Shown: positions 19,301 through 26,670 of the stretch, piece after piece
Position numbering within the stretch: position 1 is the first letter of the stretch
How the letters are laid out: each line of letters opens with the position of its first letter
DNA from: Microvirga mediterraneensis
GTDB taxonomy: Bacteria > Pseudomonadota > Alphaproteobacteria > Rhizobiales > Beijerinckiaceae
Reading direction: 5' to 3'
Assembly: GCF_013520865.1 (NCBI RefSeq)
Contig: NZ_JACDXJ010000002.1
Span: 186,001 to 250,000 of the forward strand
DNA length: 64,000 nt
Notes under the pieces: model-generated
Databases searched by the model: none
Told to the model about the DNA's origin: nothing
Seen by the model: only the letters and a program-made list of their open reading frames with translations
Position numbers and translations under genes: made by a program

Positions 19301-19559
19301 ACATCCTGACAGCCTGGGGAGGGAAGCGGTCGGGGCACCGGTTCATCCGACGCCGGATCCCGCCGTCCCGGTGGTTCAAAAGACAGGCTTCGAGCGTGTG
19401 ATTAGGCAATTTGGCCTCTCGGGGCAGGAGCCGCGGGAGGATAAGCTCAAGCCTGCGCCACAGCCGGACGTGGCTACGGTAGCGCCCGCGCCAGATGCTA
19501 GGCGGCGTTCCAAGAAGCGCAACAAGAAGCACTCCGACGGACAGGAAATCGAGCGGTAG
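16353..19559 (+). CDS. MobA/MobL-type relaxase (MOBQ-like)
   Basis: 1068 aa. The centre (about residues 280-420) has the relaxase core: EAFAAGEDAVMKLETETAFA, a segment HQWAVAIDLDAPIEIE, then the metal-binding histidines in ERNYHVHLVYYDRPAV. This last motif is the third relaxase motif (HxH) of MobA/MobL proteins, which nick oriT and stay bound to the 5' end during conjugation. Residues about 500-680 are charged helices. The last 400 residues are Pro/Ala-rich and disordered, with no helicase domain, unlike TraA of Agrobacterium. The start may instead be the ATG at 16377; neither has a clear ribosome site. It is divergent from the AT-hook gene across the repeat array. No mating-pair genes are seen, so mobilisation in trans is likely. 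Confidence 0.82.
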   Translation: MRLFRCVTMASINPNPLVLNCLRDLSDPLRRTQAKGGRDFSGVVASTSSDARGGIDKATAVQGQAAPAPVRYGAITVTARSPVDATPPVSGVHVAVQHSFNRPGIRFGNRSNSMERPTSDQGTQSCHFSQTSVSNTSPILEMIKAVRGGRRITRSRATAHTLYMERVGAAERLKAKRGLGSEWAIIEQMQEEAQDRSSIEQQAFIEREGTAERAGLRNLTDDALDALDYASFGTIGETIEERKRFWQAVEASESKPQGDTVRIKAGESQAWWDKALGQIDTAPKPFQAELREAFAAGEDAVMKLETETAFAVHQWAVAIDLDAPIEIEPGRGGRTQTRIIAELPHELDPRERLEIVRDFANKLTEKGLPYWAVIHAPDANNDERNYHVHLVYYDRPAVRMKHPKTGEQCWDFEVLEERVYKNYTRRVVRPFEQNKPREANALDWIPELRTHWETVSNAALEKAGVAKRYHLGSNASVGIAIDPMQHIKPKTFNKERTGELTADGVVLARRQWKVMLDRILMGHAKRIAKRRDKIARMETKLAAKARSTEDQSRINDRAEKARKSARDFGIAEVYLDITKWCVDRVVSRPKLVLYADENKTRGQKPLRNRKELLDYVDLIYQRGLLLNRENELRVLLAARRYRRDIDRLAALGDPGKRYDRSVQVEASVFDQDPAWKETEMRRISERMEAMAQDILPKIVADIKRDEARAPAPRPDGLTAAPLTTEPSEQAGRDGVASPTARVPERADASGTPDNHSPPVTVASSTKSEHAIAVKAEARPARQETPVPSTQRGPAPQRTLFKSDQQIAAERAERERARAQAAAAQPAASKPGTAKLEQAVVKATREPGRTPPPVSLSVGPAAVQTPAAMPTHDPHAPAPRVPDGISSMRQERQPEEGRQAPTSQMAGADPHQLAVPRQAEAERQRHRDAPAGERKRGIPSGPNRSPVAKPQPPASTPMPETRRLEVQRPQSTVVAAPIPERPAPHPDSLGREAVGAPVHPTPDPAVPVVQKTGFERVIRQFGLSGQEPREDKLKPAPQPDVATVAPAPDARRRSKKRNKKHSDGQEIER

Positions 19560-19774
19560 GGCAATGGAAGATGATTGGGGCGGAAACCTCCACAGCGAGC
19601 GCTTCACGTCTCCTAAGTGGCGAGCCAGGAGGTCAGCCATCCTGCGGGCGCAAACAGGCGAGTCTGCAACCCACAGCTTCCATACTGAGCCTTCCCACCG
19701 AGACCAACCTCGAGATTGAGCAGCTTTTCGATGGAAGAGCCAATCACTTGGCGGCCTCACATAACTTGAGACAA

Positions 19775-19811
19775 GTTGACATGACCAAGCGACCTAGAGG
19801 AATCGCATAAG
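19775..19811. repeat. Orphan Tn554-type transposon end
   Basis: GTTGACATGACCAA followed by GACCTAGAGG and TCGCATAAG. The complete Tn554-family element has at its right end (57550-57586) GTTGACATGACCAA, GACCTATAGG, then TTCGCATAA. The order and spacing agree to within one base. The copy here has no matching left end or recombinase genes nearby, so it is a relic of an earlier insertion. Apart from it, 19560-19854 holds no recognisable gene. Confidence 0.7.
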
Positions 19812-19854
19812 CAAAACTTTGGTAAGCAGTTCGCGTAGCGTGCTCGCCACAGCC

Positions 19855-21063
19855 CTACGCCGGGCTACGTTCTCCCGTCAGGTGCAAGCCCCCATCCGTT
19901 TCTGTCACCTTCGGGTAATCGAAGTTCAGGTTGCCCAGCTTCCACGACTGCAGCACCACAGAGGTTCCCCCAATCGCTTTTGGCTTCACCCCGCCGTCCG
20001 TAGCACGTTCAATGGTCAGGGCCTTTCCACTCCAATCGAGAAGGAGACGATCTTCCGGACCAAAGCCGGCTTGATCCCACAATTCTCGTGGCAGTCGGAT
20101 GATGGTGTAGAACCGATCCGAACGCTTGGCATCAGGGATCGACTTGACCACGACATGCGCAGAGCCCACGTGAAGCGCTAGTGCCACGTTTCTCGTGGGT
20201 CGCTGGCTCTGCTTGGATGGTGTCTTTGCCTCTGCCGCGATTGGTGCAGATTCAGTTCCCGGATCAGCCGCCTGGTCTACACCTTGCAGAAGATTGGGTT
20301 GCAGTGCCGGCGGCTCTTCAACCCCTGCCGCTTCGGCTGGCAGCTTCAGAGCAGCACTGGCAGGGGTGGAAACGGTCGGAATGCACTGGATCGCGCTGGC
20401 AACCTCCCGCAGGCTTCCGGAGATCCCCTCCGCCGACTGCATCACCAGAGGCGTCAGACGCGCAATGGCGTCAATCTGCTGAGTGCCAAGAGAGACGAGT
20501 TTGCCCATCTGCTCAGCCATAAGGCCCATAGTGAAGCGAAGGTCTTTCAACTCGGCAGCTATTCCCATTAGGGCATGTTCGACCTCGGGTGACAGGGCAG
20601 GAGCTGGTGCGACCTGCTGGGGCACGTCCGCCGCCGGTGGGCGAGGGGCCTGCACCAGCTTGGGACGGAAGACCTCTTCCGCGAGCGCGTCGGGCTTGCC
20701 CAGGTGGCGCGCCAGGATATCGGAGATGTCTCGAGACCGCTTGTCCGCAGCCGGTGTCGAGCGATCTGGAGAGTTCGTAGGGTCTGGTGATCTGTGGCGC
20801 CGAACTTCGTTACGCTGGCGAGGCTGCTGAGCCTTATGGGGTCTCGCCAGACAAGTCGGACACAGATCATGGGCACGATCACGGGCGAGAAGCCAGCCGC
20901 GGTCCTTGAAGTAGCCCTTGACGACATCGTCACCCACAGCCGTGCTCGACTCGTAGGTGTCCGTCTTATGGCATCCCGAGCATCGGGCGGTGAAGCGGTA
21001 CTTGGAGGGGGCGCCACCGATACGGGTGATCTGCGGCTCGAACTGACGTGCGATGCCGGGCAT
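19855..21063 (-). CDS. Zinc-finger protein with AbrB-like C-terminus, function unknown
   Basis: 402 aa from MPGIARQFEPQITRIGG. The frame stays open 171 codons further upstream, but that part overlaps the RES gene and is not credible. Residues about 25-70 hold a zinc site, CSGCHK...CPTCL. A Pro/Ala linker follows, then a helical stretch (HALMGIAAELKDLRFTMGLM, then GKLVSLGTQQIDAIARLTP) that may be a coiled coil or methyl-acceptor-like rod. The C-terminal 90 residues (YTIIRLPRELWDQAGFGPED, then LLLDWSGKALTIER) read like a swapped-hairpin AbrB/SpoVT domain. Probably DNA-binding. It is separated from the RES/Xre pair by 240 bp on the same strand. Confidence 0.65.
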   Translation of the reverse strand: MPGIARQFEPQITRIGGAPSKYRFTARCSGCHKTDTYESSTAVGDDVVKGYFKDRGWLLARDRAHDLCPTCLARPHKAQQPRQRNEVRRHRSPDPTNSPDRSTPAADKRSRDISDILARHLGKPDALAEEVFRPKLVQAPRPPAADVPQQVAPAPALSPEVEHALMGIAAELKDLRFTMGLMAEQMGKLVSLGTQQIDAIARLTPLVMQSAEGISGSLREVASAIQCIPTVSTPASAALKLPAEAAGVEEPPALQPNLLQGVDQAADPGTESAPIAAEAKTPSKQSQRPTRNVALALHVGSAHVVVKSIPDAKRSDRFYTIIRLPRELWDQAGFGPEDRLLLDWSGKALTIERATDGGVKPKAIGGTSVVLQSWKLGNLNFDYPKVTETDGGLHLTGERSPA

Positions 21064-21304
21064 CGGGCAATCCTGATCGTTGAAAATGAATTTCAGGCGG
21101 GGCGACGCAGCGTCATCGCTCCACACAGAAACAAACATTAAGGTATGGGCACGAATTAACATCCCTCCCGCCAAATGCCAACCAAAGGCAGTCCAGCGGT
21201 GCGTTGGTGCTTTCTCGGGCATGAAAGGACCACGCCGCTTGCTAGCGCTAGCGAAGGGAAAAGGTGCTCGCTCGCGAAGACATTTGGCTCGATGATTTCT
21301 CCTT

Positions 21305-21979
21305 CTAAGCGGCGGTGAGTTTCCGCACGTCAATTCGACGTCCGACAGCCGGAACGCGTATCTCGAAATGATCAGCCTGCGTGACATCGAGAACATTCGT
21401 GGGTCGATGCGCAACGATGTTGGTTCCTCCCCGTCGCCGCAGACTATCGTAGAGGATGCCGGCCTCACCGGCACGGCGGACCGCTTCTCCAAATTGCTGG
21501 GAGGCCTCATAGCGATCAGACGCATAAACATCAGAGCGCTCGGCCTGTTGGCCGCGAATATCCAAATAGACGCCATTCAGCCGTGCTGAATAGCTGCGAT
21601 AGACCCGTGTGAGTTCCGGCACATTTCGTGACACAGCCTCCCGTCGGAGGTGATGCCCGACCTCGGCTGCCGCCGTTTCGATCTCCCCAGCGGCATACCA
21701 GGCTCCGAGATCGGGTGAGTTGAACCGCATTCCCGTGGGACTGACGTGGAGGAACGCCGCCATCACAATGCTGGTGTTCGGTCGGCCGTAAACCCATTCC
21801 TGTTGCGGAAGGCGCGCAATGCGACTGGCTACCAAGCGGTCATTGGTCCACCCGACAAGCTCCATGACCGCCGAGAGATCGGCGGCCGTGGCCACGGTGT
21901 CGAACAGGCCAATAGGCGGAAACTGGGACGGGATCAGGCGATAGGTCGGGAAGGGCGCTTCGGAATAGACGTCGGTCAC
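21305..21979 (-). CDS. RES-domain toxin
   Basis: 224 aa. RES-domain features are present: TYRLIPSQFPPIGLFD with the conserved Arg, GMRFNSPDLGAWYAAGEIET with the conserved Tyr and acidic residues, and YDSLRRRGGTNIVA with the catalytic Ser. Characterised members (MbcT, PP-Res) degrade NAD+, stopping growth. Length agrees with the family. The start overlaps the stop of the antitoxin gene (ATGA at 21976-21979), so the two are made together, antitoxin first. Confidence 0.9.
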   Translation of the reverse strand: MTDVYSEAPFPTYRLIPSQFPPIGLFDTVATAADLSAVMELVGWTNDRLVASRIARLPQQEWVYGRPNTSIVMAAFLHVSPTGMRFNSPDLGAWYAAGEIETAAAEVGHHLRREAVSRNVPELTRVYRSYSARLNGVYLDIRGQQAERSDVYASDRYEASQQFGEAVRRAGEAGILYDSLRRRGGTNIVAHRPTNVLDVTQADHFEIRVPAVGRRIDVRKLTAA

Positions 21980-22503
21980 GAAAAGTGGATCTCTGTGTCA
22001 TCGTAGGGGGCAAAGTCCTGATCTGCTGCATTGGGCTCCATGTAGAGGCCGCCCCGGGCCGCATCGAGGAAGCGCCGCACTGTCAGGAGGCTGTCCTGGG
22101 TGCCATCAGTTATGAGATCGATCGGCGGATGACCTCCAAACACCGTGGCCTGATGAGGCCCGCGAAGCCATGACAAGCCCTCCTGTTCCGTCGCGAAAAG
22201 AACCCGCAGAGCCTGGTAGATACCAAGGACTGCTGAGATCCGGGTCAGGACATCGGCGTCGAGGGTGAACTCTGCGTGCTCACGGGCCTGTTTGGCCCAC
22301 TTGTGATAGGTTGAGCGAGGCGGGTACCCGAGGATCCGGAGGCGTTCCTGCTCGGTGAGACCCCACAGGTCGGCAATGGCCAGGAAGGTGCGCATGCCGG
22401 GCGCACTCAGCCGCCTCCGATTTGTGGGCTCAAAGCGCGCCTGCTCCAGGTGAGGAAGGCCCTGTGGTGCAGCGGCCATTTGTTGTTTGAGAGGCTGTGC
22501 CAT
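21976..22503 (-). CDS. Xre/MbcA/ParS-type antitoxin of the RES toxin
   Basis: 175 aa from the ATG at 22503, which has GAGGAC eight bases upstream; the frame is open 29 codons further. N-terminal helix-turn-helix (WGLTEQERLRILGYPPRSTY) and C-terminal DUF2384 toxin-binding domain (ISAVLGIYQALRVLFA, WLRGP, then VFGGHPPIDLITDG and VRRFLDAARGG). Family antitoxins bind the RES toxin through the C-terminus and repress their own operon through the N-terminus. A stabilising role for the replicon or island is likely. Confidence 0.9.
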   Translation of the reverse strand: MAQPLKQQMAAAPQGLPHLEQARFEPTNRRRLSAPGMRTFLAIADLWGLTEQERLRILGYPPRSTYHKWAKQAREHAEFTLDADVLTRISAVLGIYQALRVLFATEQEGLSWLRGPHQATVFGGHPPIDLITDGTQDSLLTVRRFLDAARGGLYMEPNAADQDFAPYDDTEIHFS

Positions 22504-22600
22504 GACGATGTCCTCTGTGTCTCGATGTGGATTATATCCTGACTGAGACAAAACGCAATTGCTTCGGATGAGCTCATTATCGCGTAGCATTATTCCTATA

Positions 22601-22641
22601 TAACATTTCGCATAACAAACATTTTGACAAGAAGTCGGTAA
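22601..22641. repeat. Unoccupied Tn554-type target site (paralogue of the site at 53.4/57.6 kb)
   Basis: Reads AACATTTCGCATAA, six bases, then TTTTGACAAGAAGTC and GGTAAC. The sequence flanking the Tn554-family element, AACATTTCGCAT on the left and TTCGCATAA...TTTTGACAAGAAGTC...TGTAAC on the right, joins to the same string with the same spacing once the transposon is removed. Downstream (22650-22710) weak similarity to the 5' end of the XerD-like gene continues, so this is probably a decayed copy of that gene's upstream region. No gene is seen in 22504-22859. Confidence 0.7.
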
Positions 22642-22859
22642 CCTGTGCCGTCGCAGGATCCATCAAAGTTGGAGAATCCGACGCGTGCTAATCAATGCCT
22701 GGCCCCCACACCATAGGTCTCGTATCATAGGACGCAGAGCAGGACCTCCGAAGAATCGAAATGACGACCTTTCGGCATCATATACCTCCGGAGCCTTCCG
22801 GAAGTATGTGCCAGATAAAACTTCAGACGGTGCAACAGTTCCGCTGTTGATCGTCAGGC

Positions 22860-23654
22860 TCAGCTCCAGTTCTGGCGTACTTTCTTCTCGAATCCTGAAG
22901 CGGCAAGGAAGGACACGACCGAAATCACTGTTGCAATAGCACTTGCCCCCAGTGCGCGGCTCATATCGAGATCTGCTCGTGCAGCGTGGAAGAGGTGCCC
23001 CAACCCACTGGTCCCCATCAGAAACTCTGCAACCATTGCTGCCAGGATGCTGTTAGCTGCAGCGAGACGTAGCGCCACCGCCCATTCTGGAACAGCTGCC
23101 GGAATAGCCAGAAACCAGAGGCGACGAAAGGTAGAAGCACCGAGGACCCGAAAGAGATCATCACTGCCTAGCGGCAGTGCCCGCAGGCCTGCCGACGTGA
23201 ATACGAAGGCTGGGAAAAACGAGATGATCACGACAATCGCGAGCACCGTGCGAATATCATAGCCGAAGATGCGTGCAAGGACCGGGATGAGGGCCACAAC
23301 GGGGACCGATGCAAAAATCAGGCCCAACGGCGTCAAAAGGCCTGCCAAAATCCGGGATAGCCACGTCAATATTGCGAGCGCCGTCCCAACAAACATACCA
23401 AGGGTTAAACCCGCCATGGCAAGCAACAGGGTCTGTGCCATACTTGCGAAGTAGATCCCGGGTGCAGTGGCAATGTCAGAGACTACATCCAGCGGGCGAG
23501 GCATCACAATAGTGTTCAACTGGGAGGCAGTAACCCAGAACTCCCAAAGAAGGACAATAACAAGAATGCCCCACAGGCTTTTCAGGGATGCCAAAAGGCT
23601 CCCAACTGCATTTCTGCGGACGCCCGTACCTTCCAGTGGCTGGAGTTCACTCAT
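22860..23654 (-). CDS. ABC transporter permease (SsuC/TauC-like)
   Basis: 264 aa from MSELQPLEGTGVRR. Six or so hydrophobic helices (LWGILVIVLLWEFWVTASQL, TLLLAMAGLTLGMFVGTALA and others) and the EAA-type loop that contacts the ATPase near LGASTFRRLWFLAIPAAVPE. This places it in the BPD_transp_1 family of nitrate/taurine/sulfonate-type importers. It is the last gene of a minus-strand operon. Its ATG overlaps the stop of the second permease (4 nt). The longer open frame upstream overlaps that permease and is not used. Confidence 0.88.
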   Translation of the reverse strand: MSELQPLEGTGVRRNAVGSLLASLKSLWGILVIVLLWEFWVTASQLNTIVMPRPLDVVSDIATAPGIYFASMAQTLLLAMAGLTLGMFVGTALAILTWLSRILAGLLTPLGLIFASVPVVALIPVLARIFGYDIRTVLAIVVIISFFPAFVFTSAGLRALPLGSDDLFRVLGASTFRRLWFLAIPAAVPEWAVALRLAAANSILAAMVAEFLMGTSGLGHLFHAARADLDMSRALGASAIATVISVVSFLAASGFEKKVRQNWS

Positions 23655-24412
23655 CGGAATCGCCGTGCCACATAGTGTTGCAGAAGACCAAGCAGGCCGA
23701 ACAGTGTCAGAGAAACCAGAACTGCGAGGAGAACAGCACTCCAGAGCAGGGGAATCTGAAAATTCTGCATTGCATTGATCACAAGGACGCCCAAGCCACG
23801 GGGGGCCCCAAACCACTCGCCAACGATCACGCCAATGAGCGCTGCGGGTGCAGCCAGCCGCATCCCACTGGCAAGAACCGGCAACGCCGCCGGAAGATCG
23901 AGCCTAATGAACTGGGTCAGGCGCGTGCCGCCAAGCACTTGAACGAGGTCCTGCAAGGGACGCGGTACGGAGCCTAACCCGGACGAGGTCGCAACATAGA
24001 TTACGAAGAAGACGCTCAGGGCAGCCAGTGCTGCCGGGGTGGCGTTTCGACCTAGAAATAAAATGAATAGAGGTGCGAGTGCGATGGACGGGATAGCATG
24101 AATGAAGGCGCTTGTGCGATCTAAGCCTGGCTTCAGCGAAGGGGTGAGATGGGCCAGGGTAGCCGCAATGATGCCGCAGACCAGGCCGATCAGGTATCCA
24201 ACAGTCAAAGCTTCGAGGCTCGCGGCAAGTGCGCGGCCAAATAGGCCCCACCGCGCCGGATTGCTCAACAGCGCGAGTACTTCAGTCAGCGGCGGCCAAC
24301 TCAGCCCAAGCAACCTGAGCTGGCCGACCACTTCCCAGAGGCAGAGAAATATCCCGATGCCAAGCGCGCCAAGCAGCGTTGTTCTCATGCGCTCTGAGGG
24401 CATTGCGCTCAT
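23651..24412 (-). CDS. ABC transporter permease (SsuC/TauC-like)
   Basis: 253 aa. Hydrophobic helices (GALGIGIFLCLWEVVGQLRL, LAALSVFFVIYVATSSGL) and the coupling loop VLGGTRLTQFIRLDLPAALP. The two permeases form a heterodimeric channel in the cytoplasmic membrane. It overlaps the ATPase gene by 4 nt and the other permease by 4 nt, so all are translated from one message. Confidence 0.88.
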   Translation of the reverse strand: MSAMPSERMRTTLLGALGIGIFLCLWEVVGQLRLLGLSWPPLTEVLALLSNPARWGLFGRALAASLEALTVGYLIGLVCGIIAATLAHLTPSLKPGLDRTSAFIHAIPSIALAPLFILFLGRNATPAALAALSVFFVIYVATSSGLGSVPRPLQDLVQVLGGTRLTQFIRLDLPAALPVLASGMRLAAPAALIGVIVGEWFGAPRGLGVLVINAMQNFQIPLLWSAVLLAVLVSLTLFGLLGLLQHYVARRFR

Positions 24413-25236
24413 ATGGTTTGCTCGACAGGTGTTTCCAGTGCGTCTGTGAGCTCATCACAGAGCCGGTGAAACGCCTCGCTTCGCATAATGTCGGCATGGC
24501 GAGGACGGGCGAATGGCACGTCAAGTGTGCGGATGACGCGACCCGGTCGACCGCTCAAAACGATGATGCGGTCGGCCAGAAACAGCGCCTCATCGACAGC
24601 GTGGGTGACCAGAAGTGTCGTGATCCGCTGCTCGGACCAAATCCGTTGCAGCTCAATGTTCATCTGCCGCCGCGTGACGGCATCCAAGGCTCCAAAAGGC
24701 TCGTCCAGGAGGAGAACATCCGGAGTCAAAATGAGCGCCCGTGCGATCGCGACTCGCTGCCTCATGCCACCAGACAGCTGCTTGGGCCGTGCCCGCTCAA
24801 AACCAGCGAGGCCAACCAAGCGGATCAATTCTGACACCTGCTTTTCATCGACGGGTAAGCCCGCTACCTTGAAGGGAAGCGCAATATTGGCCGCGACATC
24901 CAGCCAGGGAAGTAGGGCATGATCCTGGAACGCGACGCCGAGACGATGCTGCTTCGCGAGTTCAGCGGGTGGTCGGCCGTTCACCTCAACCAAGCCGCTT
25001 GTTGGACTTTCGAGCGATGCCACAAGCCTTAGAATTGTGCTCTTGCCGCATCCACTCGGGCCAAGAAGCGCCACAAACTCGCTCTGCCCGAGTTCGACCG
25101 ACATATCCCTGAGCGCCTGGATCTCGCGACCATCGTCAAGCCGAAACTGCTTGGTAACCTCGGATACCCGGATCAAGGGTGCGGCCGCGGCATTCAAATC
25201 GCGCGAGGAGTGGGGCGACAACGTGCTGATCCGCAT
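24409..25236 (-). CDS. ABC transporter ATP-binding protein (SsuB/TauB-like)
   Basis: 275 aa. Walker A LLGPSGCGKST (about residue 58), Q-loop VAFQDHALLPW, signature LSGGMRQRVAIARAL, Walker B VLLLDEPFGALDA, and H-loop LLVTHAVDEALFLADRI, all intact and in order. It powers import through the two permeases encoded directly downstream. The family takes up sulfonates, nitrate or pyrimidine precursors; the attached amidohydrolase points to a nitrogen heterocycle. Confidence 0.92.
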   Translation of the reverse strand: MRISTLSPHSSRDLNAAAAPLIRVSEVTKQFRLDDGREIQALRDMSVELGQSEFVALLGPSGCGKSTILRLVASLESPTSGLVEVNGRPPAELAKQHRLGVAFQDHALLPWLDVAANIALPFKVAGLPVDEKQVSELIRLVGLAGFERARPKQLSGGMRQRVAIARALILTPDVLLLDEPFGALDAVTRRQMNIELQRIWSEQRITTLLVTHAVDEALFLADRIIVLSGRPGRVIRTLDVPFARPRHADIMRSEAFHRLCDELTDALETPVEQTI

Positions 25237-25241
25237 GGACG

Positions 25242-26657
25242 TCAGGCCACCATCGCATCAAAACGAGCCATGATTTCGGGGCGCCGCCGAGCCAGGCGGT
25301 GCCGGACCTCCTCCATGTCCACCGTCAGGATCTCCCGATCTTTCATAACAAGCTTCCCGTCAACGATCACGGTCCTGACGTCGCGACCGACACTCACCGT
25401 CGAGGCGATGAAGAGCGGGTCCTTGGCACCCATCTGATCAGCATCAGTGACATCAACGAGGATGAGATCAGCGCGTTTACCGACTTCCAGACTGCCGATC
25501 TCGTCCTCGATGCCCAGCGCCCTCGCTCCGCCCTGGGTCGCAACCTTAAGCAACTCTTCCGCGCTCATAGGAATGCGTGTGTGAAATTGATGCCCAATGC
25601 TGGCCTGCTGACCAACCCGCGCCACGTGTGCCACCTGAAACATATCGAGTGTTCCGGCTGAGGCTGCGCCATCCGTCCCTAATCCGATATCAATCCCTCG
25701 CCGCCACATCTCCTGAAGGCGGGGAATGCCAATTCCATAGTTGCCGAAGGCGCAATGGCAGGCTGAGACGCGGTGCTTGGCGTAGAGATCAACTTCATCG
25801 GGCGACAAGAGCACGGAGTGTGCACAGTGGAGATGTCGGCTGAGTACACCAAGATCATCGAGGTATTCCGTTGGGCGCTTCCCGAAGTTCTCGAGAGCGT
25901 AGTCCACCTCGTAGGTGCCTTCTGCAAGATGCGTATGGATCTTGACGTCGAGATCCTTGGCTGCGCTCGACATGGCTGTGATGAGCTCAGGCGTGCAGAC
26001 GATAATTTGTCGAAGAGAGAGCCAAGCCTTCACCCGCTCCTCGTTCCGCCAGCGCTTTACCAAGCCAACGTTGCGATCATAGGCCTGCTCAGTGGTCATC
26101 ATCATCGAGCCAGGAACCGTACGTCCCGCAAAGCCTGTATTCTGATCCACTGTTGATAAGGCAACGAAGCCGCGGATTCCAACATCAACGGCTGCCCGCG
26201 CCATCTCATCAGGATGCGGACCGCCAGCTTCAGCGAAGCAGGTCGTCCCAACCGAGATCATATTTGTGTAAGCGACAAGTCCGCTCAGATGAACGTCTTC
26301 GGGTTCGAGAAGGCTCTCGAACGGGACGAAATAGTTTTTCCACGGCGGATTGCGTAACGGACGCGTCCGGCTCAGCTCCGCAAGCTTGCCGCGCAGGAGT
26401 TGCTGGGCCGTATGGACATGGGCGTCGATGAGGCCTGGAAGGGCGATCCGGCCCGATCCATCAATGACGGAGGCCGCCTTGGGCAGGATACTGGCCCCAG
26501 CCGATGGGCCGATCCAGACAATACGCCCTCCCGCGATGGCAATAGCCGCATCGGCTATGACCGCCCCAGACTTGTCCATGGTAACGACATCACATCCTTT
26601 CAGGAGAATGTCGACATTATCCGGCACGTCCACGTGAGTTGGAGTCGAGATAGCCAT
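25242..26657 (-). CDS. Amidohydrolase / aminohydrolase (MTAD-TrzN-like)
   Basis: 471 aa. Metal ligands are visible: HVH in LPGLIDAHVHTAQQLLRG, a His in HTHLAEGTYEV, a His in LHCAHSVLL, and the Asp in IDIGLGTDGAASAG. The HLAE motif and length fit the subgroup of S-adenosylhomocysteine/methylthioadenosine deaminase, 8-oxoguanine deaminase and triazine hydrolases, which remove amino or halide groups from heteroaromatic rings. It lies between the binding protein and the ATPase gene of one importer, so its substrate is probably the imported compound. The exact substrate cannot be read. Confidence 0.85.
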   Translation of the reverse strand: MAISTPTHVDVPDNVDILLKGCDVVTMDKSGAVIADAAIAIAGGRIVWIGPSAGASILPKAASVIDGSGRIALPGLIDAHVHTAQQLLRGKLAELSRTRPLRNPPWKNYFVPFESLLEPEDVHLSGLVAYTNMISVGTTCFAEAGGPHPDEMARAAVDVGIRGFVALSTVDQNTGFAGRTVPGSMMMTTEQAYDRNVGLVKRWRNEERVKAWLSLRQIIVCTPELITAMSSAAKDLDVKIHTHLAEGTYEVDYALENFGKRPTEYLDDLGVLSRHLHCAHSVLLSPDEVDLYAKHRVSACHCAFGNYGIGIPRLQEMWRRGIDIGLGTDGAASAGTLDMFQVAHVARVGQQASIGHQFHTRIPMSAEELLKVATQGGARALGIEDEIGSLEVGKRADLILVDVTDADQMGAKDPLFIASTVSVGRDVRTVIVDGKLVMKDREILTVDMEEVRHRLARRRPEIMARFDAMVA

Positions 26658-26670
26658 GATAGCGTGAACC

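Noticed and set aside
19855..21576. 573-aa version of the zinc-finger protein
   Set aside because: Its first 171 codons overlap the RES toxin gene on the same strand in another frame and look non-coding; the start at 21063 was chosen.
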